Below, in pieces: positions 11,601 to 21,561 of a stretch of DNA of 64,000 nt. Each line of letters starts with the position of its first letter. The first letter of the stretch is position 1. Origin of the DNA: Vanessa cardui (lineage: Eukaryota > Arthropoda > Insecta > Lepidoptera > Nymphalidae); contig NC_061134.1 in assembly GCF_905220365.1 (NCBI RefSeq), positions 759,001 to 823,000 of the forward strand. The letters run 5' to 3'. Position numbers and translations under genes: made by a program. A model generated the notes under the pieces. The model was not told where the DNA came from, made no database searches, and saw only the letters and a list, made by a program, of their open reading frames with translations.

Positions 11601-13774
11601 GAAAGGCCTCCTCTTCCATTAAGGAGAGGGTTTGGAACATATTCCACCACGCTGTTCCAATGCGGGTTGGTGGAATGCACATGTGGCAGAGTTTCGATGA
11701 AATTAGACACATGCAGGTTTCCTCACGATGTTTTCCTTCACCGCCGAGCACGAGATGAATTATATACACAAATTAAGCACATATATATAGTGGTGCTTGC
11801 CTGGATTTGAACTCACGATCATCGGTTAAGATGCACGCGTTCTAACCACTGGGCCATCTCAGCTCAGGGAGGGAAATAAGTCATTGAATAAAATTATTGA
11901 TTGTTTTTTTTTTATTGATAATAATTCCTAATATATGCTAAAATAGCGAGACAACATCATTATTGTAAGCCTATAAAGTATTTTAAATATAATATTTATA
12001 AAAAATCATTAAATGTTATATAACTTCTTGCTGTTGAGCTATATTCAGTCACAGAATTATATGAATGTAATGAATACTTTTTGGTTTGACATTTTTATAA
12101 ATAAAAGTAGAAATAGAATATTATTACATTTGACATGGGAATTGTTAATCTGCCTTTAAATTCGGAAGATAATGGATGATTGTAAAGAAAACTGTAAAAA
12201 TAAATATTGTAAACCATATTAAATATTGTTAATTATTTGATGTTCCTGTTTATCTGAAGCTGGGTCTACATTATTATATTTGGAAGTTTTAATGTTATTA
12301 ATCAAAGTAATGCATTGTATACATATATATTTTATTATGCTCCATCCAGACAAAATATTGATGACTAGACAAAAATAAACAAAAATGACTAGAAAGAGTT
12401 GAAGTTGAGTATGCCAAGATAATTGGTTTATCATATTGTTTAAGATTGCCAGATACGTAAGAAATCATAGAACTACTAACCTCCAATAAACAGGGTATGG
12501 CTTGACGCTGCACTGGTGTGGGTTCAGAGTAACCACACTGACTCACTGTGTCCACTAGTGATTGTGCTACTTTGTATTTGGTTACTAGCTCATTGAAATC
12601 TTTCAATGCATTTGGAATATGCCGACCCACCGCTTTGATGCCGTGTTCATTGCGAAAATGATTTTCCTAAAAAATATAAATTTGTTTATACTTAATGAGA
12701 TAAAATTTATGTTATAAATTCCTTCAATACATTTTAATGACACCAATTTTGTTTAATACAATACTTGTAATCAAAATATCATCAATTATTGCACAAAAAT
12801 GTTTCTTTTTTTTAAATATTATACAGGGAGATTGCAAATGGATCTTTCGATGCTGGTCTATAACACCCACAATCATTTTAATTCTGAGTAATATTTATCA
12901 TCCCTCATATTGCTTATATGCCACCATCCTTGGTAACTAAGATGTTAGGTTCTTTGTGCCTGTAGTTACACCAGCTCACTTACCATTCATCCTAGAACAC
13001 ACCAATACTAAGTATTGTTGTGTTGTAGGACTACCACAATGTCCTACGACCAATTAAAGAACTAGATATAGTAAAAAGTATTTTTTAAATTATCTTTTTT
13101 TTATAAACTTTGTATAGCTGGTTTATATTAACAATAAAAGAGACCTGTTCAATTTCAAGCTTTTTCTTTAATTCCTCAGGTGTTAATTTAGATTTCTTTT
13201 TCTTGATTTTCTTCTCTACTGTAACACCATCAATTATTTGGAGATCCTCATTCTCATCTTCATCACTTTCATTTTCAACATCTGATGGTTCAATTGAATT
13301 GTCATCATCTTCAATTTCTTGTTTTTTTACTTCCTCTTCCTCCTCATTATTTAATTCTGTTTCCTTTTTTAGAACAGTTTTTATATTTTGCTCCTATGAA
13401 AAGTAAAATTTATATTAAATCTTAAAGATTTATGAAATTTATAATTTTGAAAAAGTTATACTTAGATAAAACTGTGTTAATAATTATAGTGTAATTTAAA
13501 GATACTGTTCAAGTTTTCTTCTAATTATTTTTAGTAGAGTGTTTACGGGTAATAAAGCTATTGAATTAAAAATATATTTAATATTATAAACTGGTTGTGA
13601 AACTTTTAAAAACATGCAAGTTTTAGTTTTTAGTATTGTGAAAGGAAAATAGAATTAAACTGAAATAAAAACATTGAAAGAGGTTAGAATACTTACGACA
13701 TTTTTCACTCCTAAAACACGACGTTTGAATGTAAGGCCCTTTGTCAGTTTTTTAAAAATATCGTAGGCGTCCAT
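5648..13774 (-). CDS. DDX52: DEAD-box ATP-dependent RNA helicase DDX52/Rok1, complete, 12 exons
   Basis: Twelve exons on the minus strand: 13774-13697, 13393-13145, 12666-12481, 11543-11291, 10539-10467, 10369-10166, 9448-9336, 8608-8508, 7930-7785, 7534-7454, 6402-6259 and 5864-5648. They total 1845 bases, 614 aa, close to human DDX52 (599 aa). The start MDAYDIFKKL resembles the human N-terminus. An acidic and lysine-rich N-terminal segment (27-109) is followed by the Q motif GYSEPTPVQRQAIP, motif I APTGSGKT, PTRELALQ, TPNRL, the DEAD box, SAT, VFVQSKDRAKQLF, GRGIDF and HRIGRAGR, then a very basic tail. The family unwinds pre-rRNA/snoRNA duplexes during 18S rRNA and 40S maturation in the nucleolus. 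Motif VI has Ala where Thr is usual (HRIGRTGR). Introns carry SINEs and MITE-like elements. Family and exon model are both strong. Confidence 0.93.
6873..6895. repeat. (TC)n microsatellite
   Basis: Uninterrupted TC dinucleotides, about 11 units, inside a DDX52 intron. Confidence 0.9.
7022..7420. mobile_element. MITE-like element with terminal inverted repeats
   Basis: AAGATTACAAAATTC at 7033-7047 is matched exactly in inverted orientation at 7396-7410, and the similarity extends several bases outward with mismatches (GTCACCGT against GTCATAGTC). The interior is non-coding and has further copies of the AGATTACA/TGTAATCT motif. Size (about 400 bp), short TIRs and lack of a gene fit a non-autonomous DNA transposon; the superfamily is not determined. 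Confidence 0.6.
7967..8175 (-). mobile_element. tRNA-derived SINE (Metulj-like), internally deleted, with TSD
   Basis: On the minus strand the head has a tRNA-like A box (TGGCCCAGTGG) and a B-box region. The 3' part matches the other copies in this window, but the middle of the body is missing. TACAAATATAG flanks both sides (7956-7966 and 8176-8186) as a target-site duplication, so this is a true retroposed insertion. It lies 26 bases upstream of the first copy of that duplication from DDX52 exon 9 (7785-7930), in sense orientation to the gene. Confidence 0.85.
8803..9083 (+). repeat. Dispersed ~285-bp repeat, family 2, full copy
   Basis: Begins near GGGCTTTGTGCAAGCCCG and ends ATTCCATAAAAA. 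Near-identical copies lie at 42771-43060 (inverted) and 61886-62166. It has no ORF and ends in a short A-run, so it resembles a short non-autonomous retroelement common in butterflies. I cannot name the family. It lies in the DDX52 intron between exons 7 and 8. Confidence 0.8.
9226..9308 (-). repeat. SINE 3' fragment
   Basis: Matches the 3' segment of the tRNA-derived SINE (TTTCCACTGCTGGGC ... AGGTTTGGAACATAT). The tRNA head is missing. It follows a short (CAA)n run at about 9208-9229. Confidence 0.7.
9625..10076. mobile_element. MITE-like element with AATARGCTATTTGAC termini
   Basis: GCTATTTGAC at 9630-9639 is repeated inverted as GTCAAATAGC at 10062-10071, with similar flanking bases (AATAA against AATAG). 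The interior is non-coding, contains GGTGACGTCAC and CGGCCAATCAGGA, and ends in AT-rich sequence. It lies in the DDX52 intron between exons 6 and 7. It is probably a non-autonomous DNA transposon of about 450 bp; the TSD is unclear. Confidence 0.55.
10795..10950 (+). repeat. Dispersed repeat, family 3 copy
   Basis: Starts AATCAAAATAAACTTTATTC, continues through GGCTTTTACAAGCACTTTTG and the segment TACCACCGGTTCGGAAAG, and ends GAAGAACC...AAGAAACTCAGTAGTTA. Related copies occur at eight places in this window. It is non-coding and probably the 3' end or body of a short retroelement. Confidence 0.8.
11020..11262 (+). mobile_element. tRNA-derived SINE, second type
   Basis: The head reads like a tRNA: an A-box-like CATGGTCGAGTGGTG and a B box GGTTCGATTCC inside CCCGGGTTCGATTCCCGG, followed by an unrelated body and an (ATT)n-rich tail at 11250-11270. 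It is in the DDX52 intron between exons 4 and 5, antisense to the gene. The head is too imperfect for a functional tRNA. Confidence 0.7.
11553..11866 (-). mobile_element. Full-length tRNA-derived SINE abutting DDX52 exon 4
   Basis: Complete copy read on the minus strand: TGAGCTGAGATGGCCCAGTG head, B-box-like region, body, then a (TTAC)-rich tail. The tail runs straight into TTTATTCCCAG, the acceptor of DDX52 exon 4 (which starts at 11543). The sequence before the head, ACTTATTTCCC, resembles ACTTTATTCCC at the acceptor, which could be an imperfect target-site duplication. It matches the copy at 37102-37403 over its whole length. Confidence 0.85.
12919..13040 (-). repeat. Family 2 repeat, degraded fragment
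   Basis: GGTAACTAAGATGTTAGGTTC, TTTGTGCCTGTAGTTACACC and CAGCTCACTTACC match the inverted family 2 copy at 42771-43060 with many changes. It lies in the DDX52 intron between exons 2 and 3. Confidence 0.65.
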
Positions 13775-14000
13775 TTTGTTGTTATTTAATTCACAGACAT
13801 TGTTTAATATATAAAACAGTTAAATTACACGCGGTAATGTTGATATGAAACCTCATAACATAACTGCGGTGACTGAAAGAGCTCTTTGACACTGACAATT
13901 GACAGATGACAGTACATTTGAAGTAGGCAGTAAGTCTTTCGTTCATAAATATTTTTCAATTTATTAATTTATTGTACAAATGTAATTGAGAGTTTTTATT
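13775..14000 (-). promoter_or_regulatory. Probable DDX52 promoter and 5'UTR region
   Basis: The 5' flank of the DDX52 start codon (ATG at 13774-13772). No TATA box is evident. TSS position is not determined; called from location only. Confidence 0.3.
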
Positions 14001-17000
14001 TTTATTGATGCTTCCGAGTTTTTGTCATTTTTAGTGAACTACAAGTCAGGTCAATCAATATAAAGCACATTACTTATGACGTAGATAATTTATATGAGGT
14101 TTATTTTGAATTGTATGAAAATAAAATGACACATAAATCATAAGAAATTACTGAAATTAATGTAACATATTATATATAAATACTCTTAATAAATAAAATA
14201 AATACCATGGAGTCAAATATTAAAATTGATTGTTATAGTTACCATATTTTTTTCTTTCTTGATGATAAGATTTTTGAGGAATTTTATCACCAATATGTTC
14301 ATTAAATCTCTTAGTCTAAATGTTGTAGGATATGAGAATCCTCCCAAAACCATATTCTCAAACTAATAAGTAACTTTAAAGACACTGAAGTCTGATCATA
14401 AATGGCTACTAAATTATGAGTTCATAATTTTTTTTTATTTAAGCTAGGTGGTAAGTTAAAGGAACTAACAAGTGCGTGGTACCCGGTTCTGTTTTTTTTA
14501 TTTACCTGGTTCTTAAGATAGGTAATGTGTATGTTCGGATGTAGCACGCGACGATAAACTACATACCAATTGCCAATATTCGAGTTGCGTTTAACTATGA
14601 TAGATAATTTAGAAAAATAAATAAATGTTAAATATATTATAATAATCCAAACAAATATTGTTTTCAGTAATCGAATATTTGCATTAATTCGGTGAACAAT
14701 ATAGTTTAGTAGAAATAAAATAAAGTTTGAATGCATTCTTAACAAATATCAGTAATATTTCTTAAAGTTTCTATATTATGCACTATTAAAAAGTGACTAA
14801 GCGTTTGTATAATACTTTTTGTGTAAATAACATTAATTAATATTATATCATCAAGCTCACAATATCTTTAAAAAGTCTCATGCAAACGTACTAGTAGTAG
14901 TAAATGATGGTATTTCTTTGTTAAGTAGTTTGGCAAACTAAAAATTTCGAGTATTTTTTTGGGAATTTATCAATCCAGTACAAATATTTATTATTTGATT
15001 TTTGTAAGTAAAACTTCTTTCTTATTAAATTTCTCAAATCATGTAATATGAAACTATAATTATAAGAAAACTTTCAAAGGTATACACAGTAATAATTAAA
15101 GTGTTTAAGGAAAGAAGGAAAGGAAAATTAAGGTAAAATATTCATTGTATTCATAGTAAAGAGGAGATAAATAAAAATACGCATCATCAATGGAATCACT
15201 GCGAGTTTATTAAATTTTATACTTTTATTACATCCAACTGTTATATTTTCCATGATATTTCAAAACGCAGATTTCATACAAAACATAAAGGACCGCTTAT
15301 TACAACCCAATATAAGTAATTCTGTATGTCAGATTCAAAGATACTTAGAGTACTAGGTCATCCGACTTTGATATGTACCTACGCAGCCCGATTGATTCCC
15401 TTAATCACATTTATCAACAACATCAAAACAAAGACACAACCATTTAAGTGACACGAAAATCATAAAAAATAACTACTCTGTAAACAATAAAGACTTTTTG
15501 TTTTGTTCACGTTTCCGAGCGAACGTTGCGCTGTCAACAAAAGAGCGCGAAAAGGGTTCATACTGTACTGTAACCTTTCTAAGTGGTTGTCACGTAATTA
15601 AAAGAAAAAGTTGAAGTGTTTACGTTTTTTTACTGAGTAAGTGTTTATACTTTAATATGTATTTTGAAGTGTAGAATTTTTACGATTTCAGTGCCAAGTA
15701 AACATTCTCATTTCATCGTAGTCGACTTTAATACAATCTACAACAATAGTACTTTAAGTGTCTTGACTGAGGATATTCCAACTTACAACAATTTCCAAGA
15801 GGATCCCTAACTCTCTATAGGACCGATTACTCCGGTCCCACACCTATTATCTTATCGAGCAATACACAATACTATGAAACATTTTTGTACATCCCGCTCC
15901 TTCCGAACTTTCCGAACATGAAAAGTATAACAAAACTCACTAACTAAATGTATTTAAAAACATATTTTTCCTCTTTGATCAACGATGGCAAACTATAACT
16001 TTTACAATAGTAACACAATATCTATTAGTTTAGGCATAGAACGATCCTAAATGTCACACACTCTCGATTGCAGCGTGCGTTTAGTAAAAAATAAAATAAA
16101 TTAATAAAATGTGTATATTTCCACGATGAATCGAGGGTACGTATCACTTAGACGAGAAATTCTTAAAAAAGTAAAGTCGATACTAATAAAAACGCAGATC
16201 GTGCATATATTAAATTACGAAAAAAAAAGAAAAAACTCTAAACCTAAACGTGTCAGCAAAAATATAGTGCAGTTAAAATTAGAATTGCCACTTAATTAAC
16301 ATTGACATATAAATTGATTTCCTTAAAAAAATATTTCTGTGTATAAAATGTGTCATCCAAGCAACAAGTAACAGCTGTGCAATTCCGCTAAAAAATCGAC
16401 TGGGTCGTCTCACAGTGAAACCTCGCTGTAAGCGCGCGGTAGAAAACATTATATCGAATGGATCGCTACGAGTGCGATAATCGTTTGACAGTAAATACTC
16501 ATCCCCGATACACGAAAACAACGTTCTAGTCGATTTCTTAGCGAAATTGTCCACCTGCTTTACTCTCATCTGTAGATAAAAAGTTACTTCTAGCAATATA
16601 TTGTATGTCATTAGTGAGTATATTGTAAATACTTTTTATATAGTTACTGCAAAGACGGGCTATCAACGATCGTTGCTCGACAGGGGAGGCGTCGAATGAA
16701 CTACATAGTATAATATACTTACTTTTATATAAAAAGACGTAAGTGCACTTTGAATTATGGAACTATAATTGTAACTATTGGTAGTTAGGGGACCTGCAGA
16801 TTATATTAGGGGCGCATACGCTGTTTAGCACCTGACTAAAGTATTTCTTAGTTAACATTTATAAATCTTTACCATTTTACATATAGTCCTCTATATTTAT
16901 AAGATCGCTAGATATAGGAACAGTTCGTTAGAGTAGACTCACATCGGGAGTAGAGGACGCGTAAAAAAATACTGAATGGATTGTCTCGTCGAGACGTGAA

Positions 17001-20000
17001 TTGACGATATCTTACGAGAGTAAAACCTTTTCGGTGAAAAGAGAAATATTTAAAAAAATATCTTAATAATCTGCTATCGATCTCATTTCATTACTTATGA
17101 TAAGTGTATAATTATTGAGGTACTGTGGCAGAATGGGAACTATTGCTATAACTGTATTATAATAATTATATTAAAGTGGAAGATACTGTATATATTAAAG
17201 CTATTGACTTAAGAATATAACGACTTAATTGTATAGACTCACTTTAGTCACTCGACCACAGATCGAATATACATCGACTCATATCGATTAAAAAATAACA
17301 ACAAACGACCACTCCGCTTTGGAAAATCTGTATAAAAATAACCAGATTATTAAAATATCGTTTAAATGAAACAAGTGTGCGGTCGGTAAAGTCGAAATGT
17401 AAGTCGGTGCGATTTGATCCGAGGGCAAGCTTTGGGTGGAGTCGATCTATTCTCAAAAAACGGCTTTCGCGTCCCCCGTCGAGCAAATATAATTATTTTA
17501 AATAATTAACTATTGTGATCTGGTGCATCGACGCTCTGGTGCGGGAGAATAAATATCCCAGCAACCAGAGCACCGAATAATAAACTATTGCATTTTAAAT
17601 ATGGATATGGATAACAAAAATAATGTATGTATGGAAATAACTATGTAACAACTGTTAAAGTTCGACAATATCTATAATTATTGTATTTATAAATATAAGT
17701 GATCACGTTTCATTGACTTTTCCTGGTTAAATAACGAAAACCATACACGCCTTGTGAAGCTACTTGCACCCGAATATATAACCGTTGCCTATTTACTACC
17801 GTATACGAAGTTATTATATTATAAGTAATGCTTTGTCTCTTTCTAGCTTAATAAACGACCGTATGTTCGATAGAGACAGTGATACGGTCATATTTTAACA
17901 TTAAAAATATTGGCGACGTTAGTTTTTAAGAGACCAGTTTGTGTAAAAGCATAACTCTTTCTAAACTGATGTGGTCCGAGGCAAGTAGCCTCACGAGGCG
18001 TTTCTCTCGCTACATTAACATTAAAAATTAAAAGATTTATCAAAGATAATACTTAATATTATTGGAGGTAATACTTACGATTTAAAAAGCAAGATTGTTT
18101 TGTGAAACCGATTTGTGAACGTGGAGTTAATCGTACATTATATTTTATTTACATTAAGCCAATACGTATGTTTTTATCATTAATGCCGTAAATATATTAG
18201 AAATTAAGTAAGTGCTTTTGACGTCCGAAGTTTTTGATTACGATTACTATTGGCAGTATAATTGGACAGGTTTAGCAAAAAAATGTAATAAACTAAATGA
18301 CAATATGTATATAAAGTCGTCAGTGGTAGCTACACCTACCCACTACAATAAATTCGAACAATCTAAAATAAAACGGCGCGTGCGCAGATCGCTATCATTC
18401 CTTATATTATTTACAGCTGAACATCGGATTTTATTTACTTATTGTCATTTACCCGTTGTATCTTATATTTACTTAATGTAGGCTATTGTAATAGTTGTAC
18501 TGTTACGAAGGCATTCTGTTGTTGATTATATTTTGCATTACCTACCTTAGTAACACAGTCGGTTTATTTAAACGAATATCGTTAGTAAACTTAAAATAAA
18601 TTATCTGGCGACGAAGCGAAATGATTATACATATTAATTAATTGAGACGATGAAATAATTTATAAAAAAAAAATGTTTTCTCACTTATCATCTTACTATT
18701 TAAAAATGCAGTATTTTGGTATACATTGCAAAAAAATATGTTTATTTTCATGTTTCGCTGTTTTTGAGCTATTTTTTTAAGCTGCGATTTCGTGCTTAAA
18801 AGTTTTTGCCGACACATCCAAACTTAACGTAAAAGACCTACGCCTAATAACAATCACCAACGGCTGTCTCCGATATATGATGTAGTTCGCAGCTGTCTAC
18901 TGAGATCAATTTAGAATTACGAAAAAATAATTTTCACAAATAATATTGGTGGGAAAACAATCCAATTTTTTTTTAACAAAGCATTCAACAACAAGCTTTC
19001 AAACGGCCGAACGTATGAAATAAATTGCACAGCGAAAACAATAAACGCAAACACTAAAAAAACATTATAGAAAGACTAAGTCCTAAGTTTTACTATTAAT
19101 AAATCCATTATTAGAATATATATAAAAATCCTTTCCATTAATGATTTCATCTATTCACTATTTTAGTTAATAATATCACGAGGCTTTATTCCCGAATGAT
19201 GCCACGATCCTTCAATTACTGTCTAACTTATAACATATTTACAATTCAAACTACCCGCTTGCTTTTTTTTCTAAGCTCTCTAGATGATTCTATGACGATT
19301 AAATTCCCGAACCGAAAACGTTCCTTTCGGAATCTAAGACAGCCAGTTTATTTAACATTCAAATAAAAATTAATATATAAAAAACAAAATATTTGAGGTA
19401 TTACGAACATGGAGGTACGCGCGTTATTACCGGGGATAACGTATAATCTTCGCATGAAAACGCATCGATAATCATGAAAAAAGTAATTTGTCTAACAAAT
19501 TAATTTAAGCTGAATATAAAAAAAAAACTTATTTTAAAAATATATTTGGAATTATACCAAATAACATTCAATTAAAACTCATATCACAAAGTACGAATAT
19601 GTAACATTCCGAAAAAGAAAATAAAAACTTACTCGTATATACTTAACCATTTACCTTAAAATTGGAAAATAATAAATGCAAAAAATAATGTTAATTAAAT
19701 TAAACTATATCTGAAATTGCATTGAAAGCGGGCATTGTTTGCCACGCCCTTGTAACGGTGCAGCGTTTTAAAAAACCGGTTATATTTGAATCGTTCAATC
19801 AAGTAGATATTTCGGTAATTCCAATCAGATATGGCACAGTTCGATTTGATCATTTTTCAGAATGTTTCCTTTTTATTCTACTCGAAATAAATGCGTATTG
19901 GCAAAAATTATCCCCATTTTAATGTTTTTCTTTGGCTTGTGAAATATCACGGCGTAGAAATACTTTTATACCAGCATATATTTATGTTAGATATTTGATT

Positions 20001-20207
20001 GATATGTAAGGGTTATACTTATCTGTAAAGATGCAGAATTTATCTATGATATCAAAACGAATTCGTCGATTAAACCCTGAAGAGATATGTAAGTCGCAAT
20101 TTTAGCCAAATGCGGTACCCAAGCGATTACCTATAATATAAGTAAATAATATATTTTTACATCTGCAGCCATCTTATGGTCGATCCTAAGAATTTTGAGA
20201 ATATAAT

Positions 20208-20232
20208 TAATAATAATAATAATAATAATAAT
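20208..20232. repeat. (TAA)n microsatellite
   Basis: About eight TAA units in the probable br 3'UTR. Confidence 0.85.
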
Positions 20233-20511
20233 CTAATAAATTTTCAATAACGAGACGTCCGCTACGTTGGTCGACATTTAAATAAGAAACCACTATACAC
20301 TCATAGAGAGAAATCCGAAAAATGGATACAGATTAAATATAATTATGTTAATGAATACCCTAATGTCTAGGTTATCTATACAGACGAAACATTAATTCGT
20401 CGCGTGATTCGAAACCACGAACGTATACGATGGAACAGGTTCCTGCTTTTCGAAGACCCTCGCAGTGTTGGCTCACCGGCGCTTCCACGACCCTCACAAG
20501 ACCCTGTATAG

Positions 20512-20583
20512 GGCTGCCAGACCGACTGGCAGCCTACTGGCGTACCTACAGTCGACTGGCAGTGACTGGCGGCGTGCCAGTCG
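20512..20583 (-). other. Tandem hairpins with repeated ACTGGC/GCCAGT motifs in br 3' region
   Basis: GGCTGCCAG (20512-20520) pairs exactly with CTGGCAGCC (20526-20534) around a 5-nt loop. CGACTGGCA (20553-20561) pairs exactly with TGCCAGTCG (20575-20583) around a 13-nt loop. ACTGGC also recurs at about 20535 and 20565. The patch is clearly GC-richer than its surroundings. A structured 3'UTR element is the likeliest reading. Confidence 0.55.
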
Positions 20584-21220
20584 CGCTCATCGGCATCGAC
20601 CGTTACATTTCGTTCGCCAACACCTTTTACATTCTTTGTCACTTCGATAATTTCATCAAACCATTTTTTTGTATCGCATGAAGACGAACGAAGGCACGGC
20701 TACTTATACATCGATCAAAATGTTATTACTGAAGCCAAAACGCACATAGAATACACATATTCATCGATAAGACGTAACTCTTTTGTACTCTCAAATCAGA
20801 TTCTAAGTAGTCTTTATTTAATTTTTAATCAACATCAACATATTTTTTTTTAATTTTTTTATACGTTTTAATCTAAAAATTTTGGTTATTAACTCCTAAA
20901 TAATCTGTATTTAAATTTAGATTTGGCGATCCGAAAAAAGTCTCTTTAAAAAATATTTTCTTTCAATATTTTAATATTTACTGTTTAAAATTTGTACGTT
21001 TCGTTTTTGTACAGTTACCGAATCTAATTTGACACTAGACATTTATCGAAAAGTGATATTAAAAATGTAATTTTTCTCTCTAGAATAGAGTTGGCATAAT
21101 TTGGCAGTACTAGATACATTAATACTTTAGTATTGCTCTGAATTACATCGTCAAACCGAGCACCGTCCGAGGCGGCGCCGCGGCGGGCCGGTCGCGCGGG
21201 GCCTAGGAGCGCGGCGCCAG

Positions 21221-21561
21221 TCATTGCAGGCCGGGCGGCAGCGGCGCGCGCTCGGCGCCCAGCTCGAACAGGTGGTGCGGCGCCGGCAGCGCGCCGTGCA
21301 GCGCCGACGTCTTCAGCAGCCGCTTCAGCATGCCGCTGGAGCCGCGGTGCTGCAGGCTCTTGTGCGTCGTCAGCGAGTTCTTGGTCCGGTACCTCCGGTG
21401 GCAGAACTCGCACACGTACAGCGTGTCGGACTGCTCGTGCTTGTCTTGGAAGTGTCGTTTCAAGGAATAGTAACAAGAGAATGTCCTGCGGCAGTAGGGA
21501 CACTCTTGCGGCTCGTTGATGCCGCCGGCCGTCGGCGGGGGCATACGGAGGGGCGGTACGG
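21221..21561 (-). CDS. br: br alternative 3' exon, zinc-finger pair (Z1-like)
   Basis: Acceptor TCCGCAG just before 21561; stop TGA at 21223-21221. The exon starts in phase 1 and encodes 113 codons beyond the split one. Two C2H2 fingers are visible, CPYC...H(4)H (SLKRHFQDKH) and CEFC...H (SLTTHKSLQH), followed by GSSGMLKRLLKT and a short tail ending PLPPGLQ. From memory this resembles Drosophila Z1; the number is tentative. It is the most distal of the four finger exons. Much of it is GC-rich. Confidence 0.9.

Larger units (their letters stand above)
14001..21220 (-). other. AT-rich tract downstream of br; probable long 3'UTR and intergenic DNA
   Basis: No supportable coding exon on either strand; the short ORFs lack codon structure or domains. 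The part nearest 21.2 kb is probably 3'UTR of the last br zinc-finger exon, with minus-strand AATAAA at about 20813. Two GC-richer structured spots stand out: a hairpin at 17533-17571 and a hairpin pair at 20512-20583. A (TAA)n run lies at 20208-20232. Confidence 0.5.

Noticed and set aside
11299..11769. 156-aa minus-strand ORF near DDX52 exon 4
   Set aside because: It joins SINE sequence and exon 4 in the wrong frame; the helicase motifs are in another frame.
20376..20642. 88-aa minus-strand ORF in the GC-rich hairpin patch, considered as a further br 3' exon
   Set aside because: No zinc finger, and the composition is explained by the inverted repeats.
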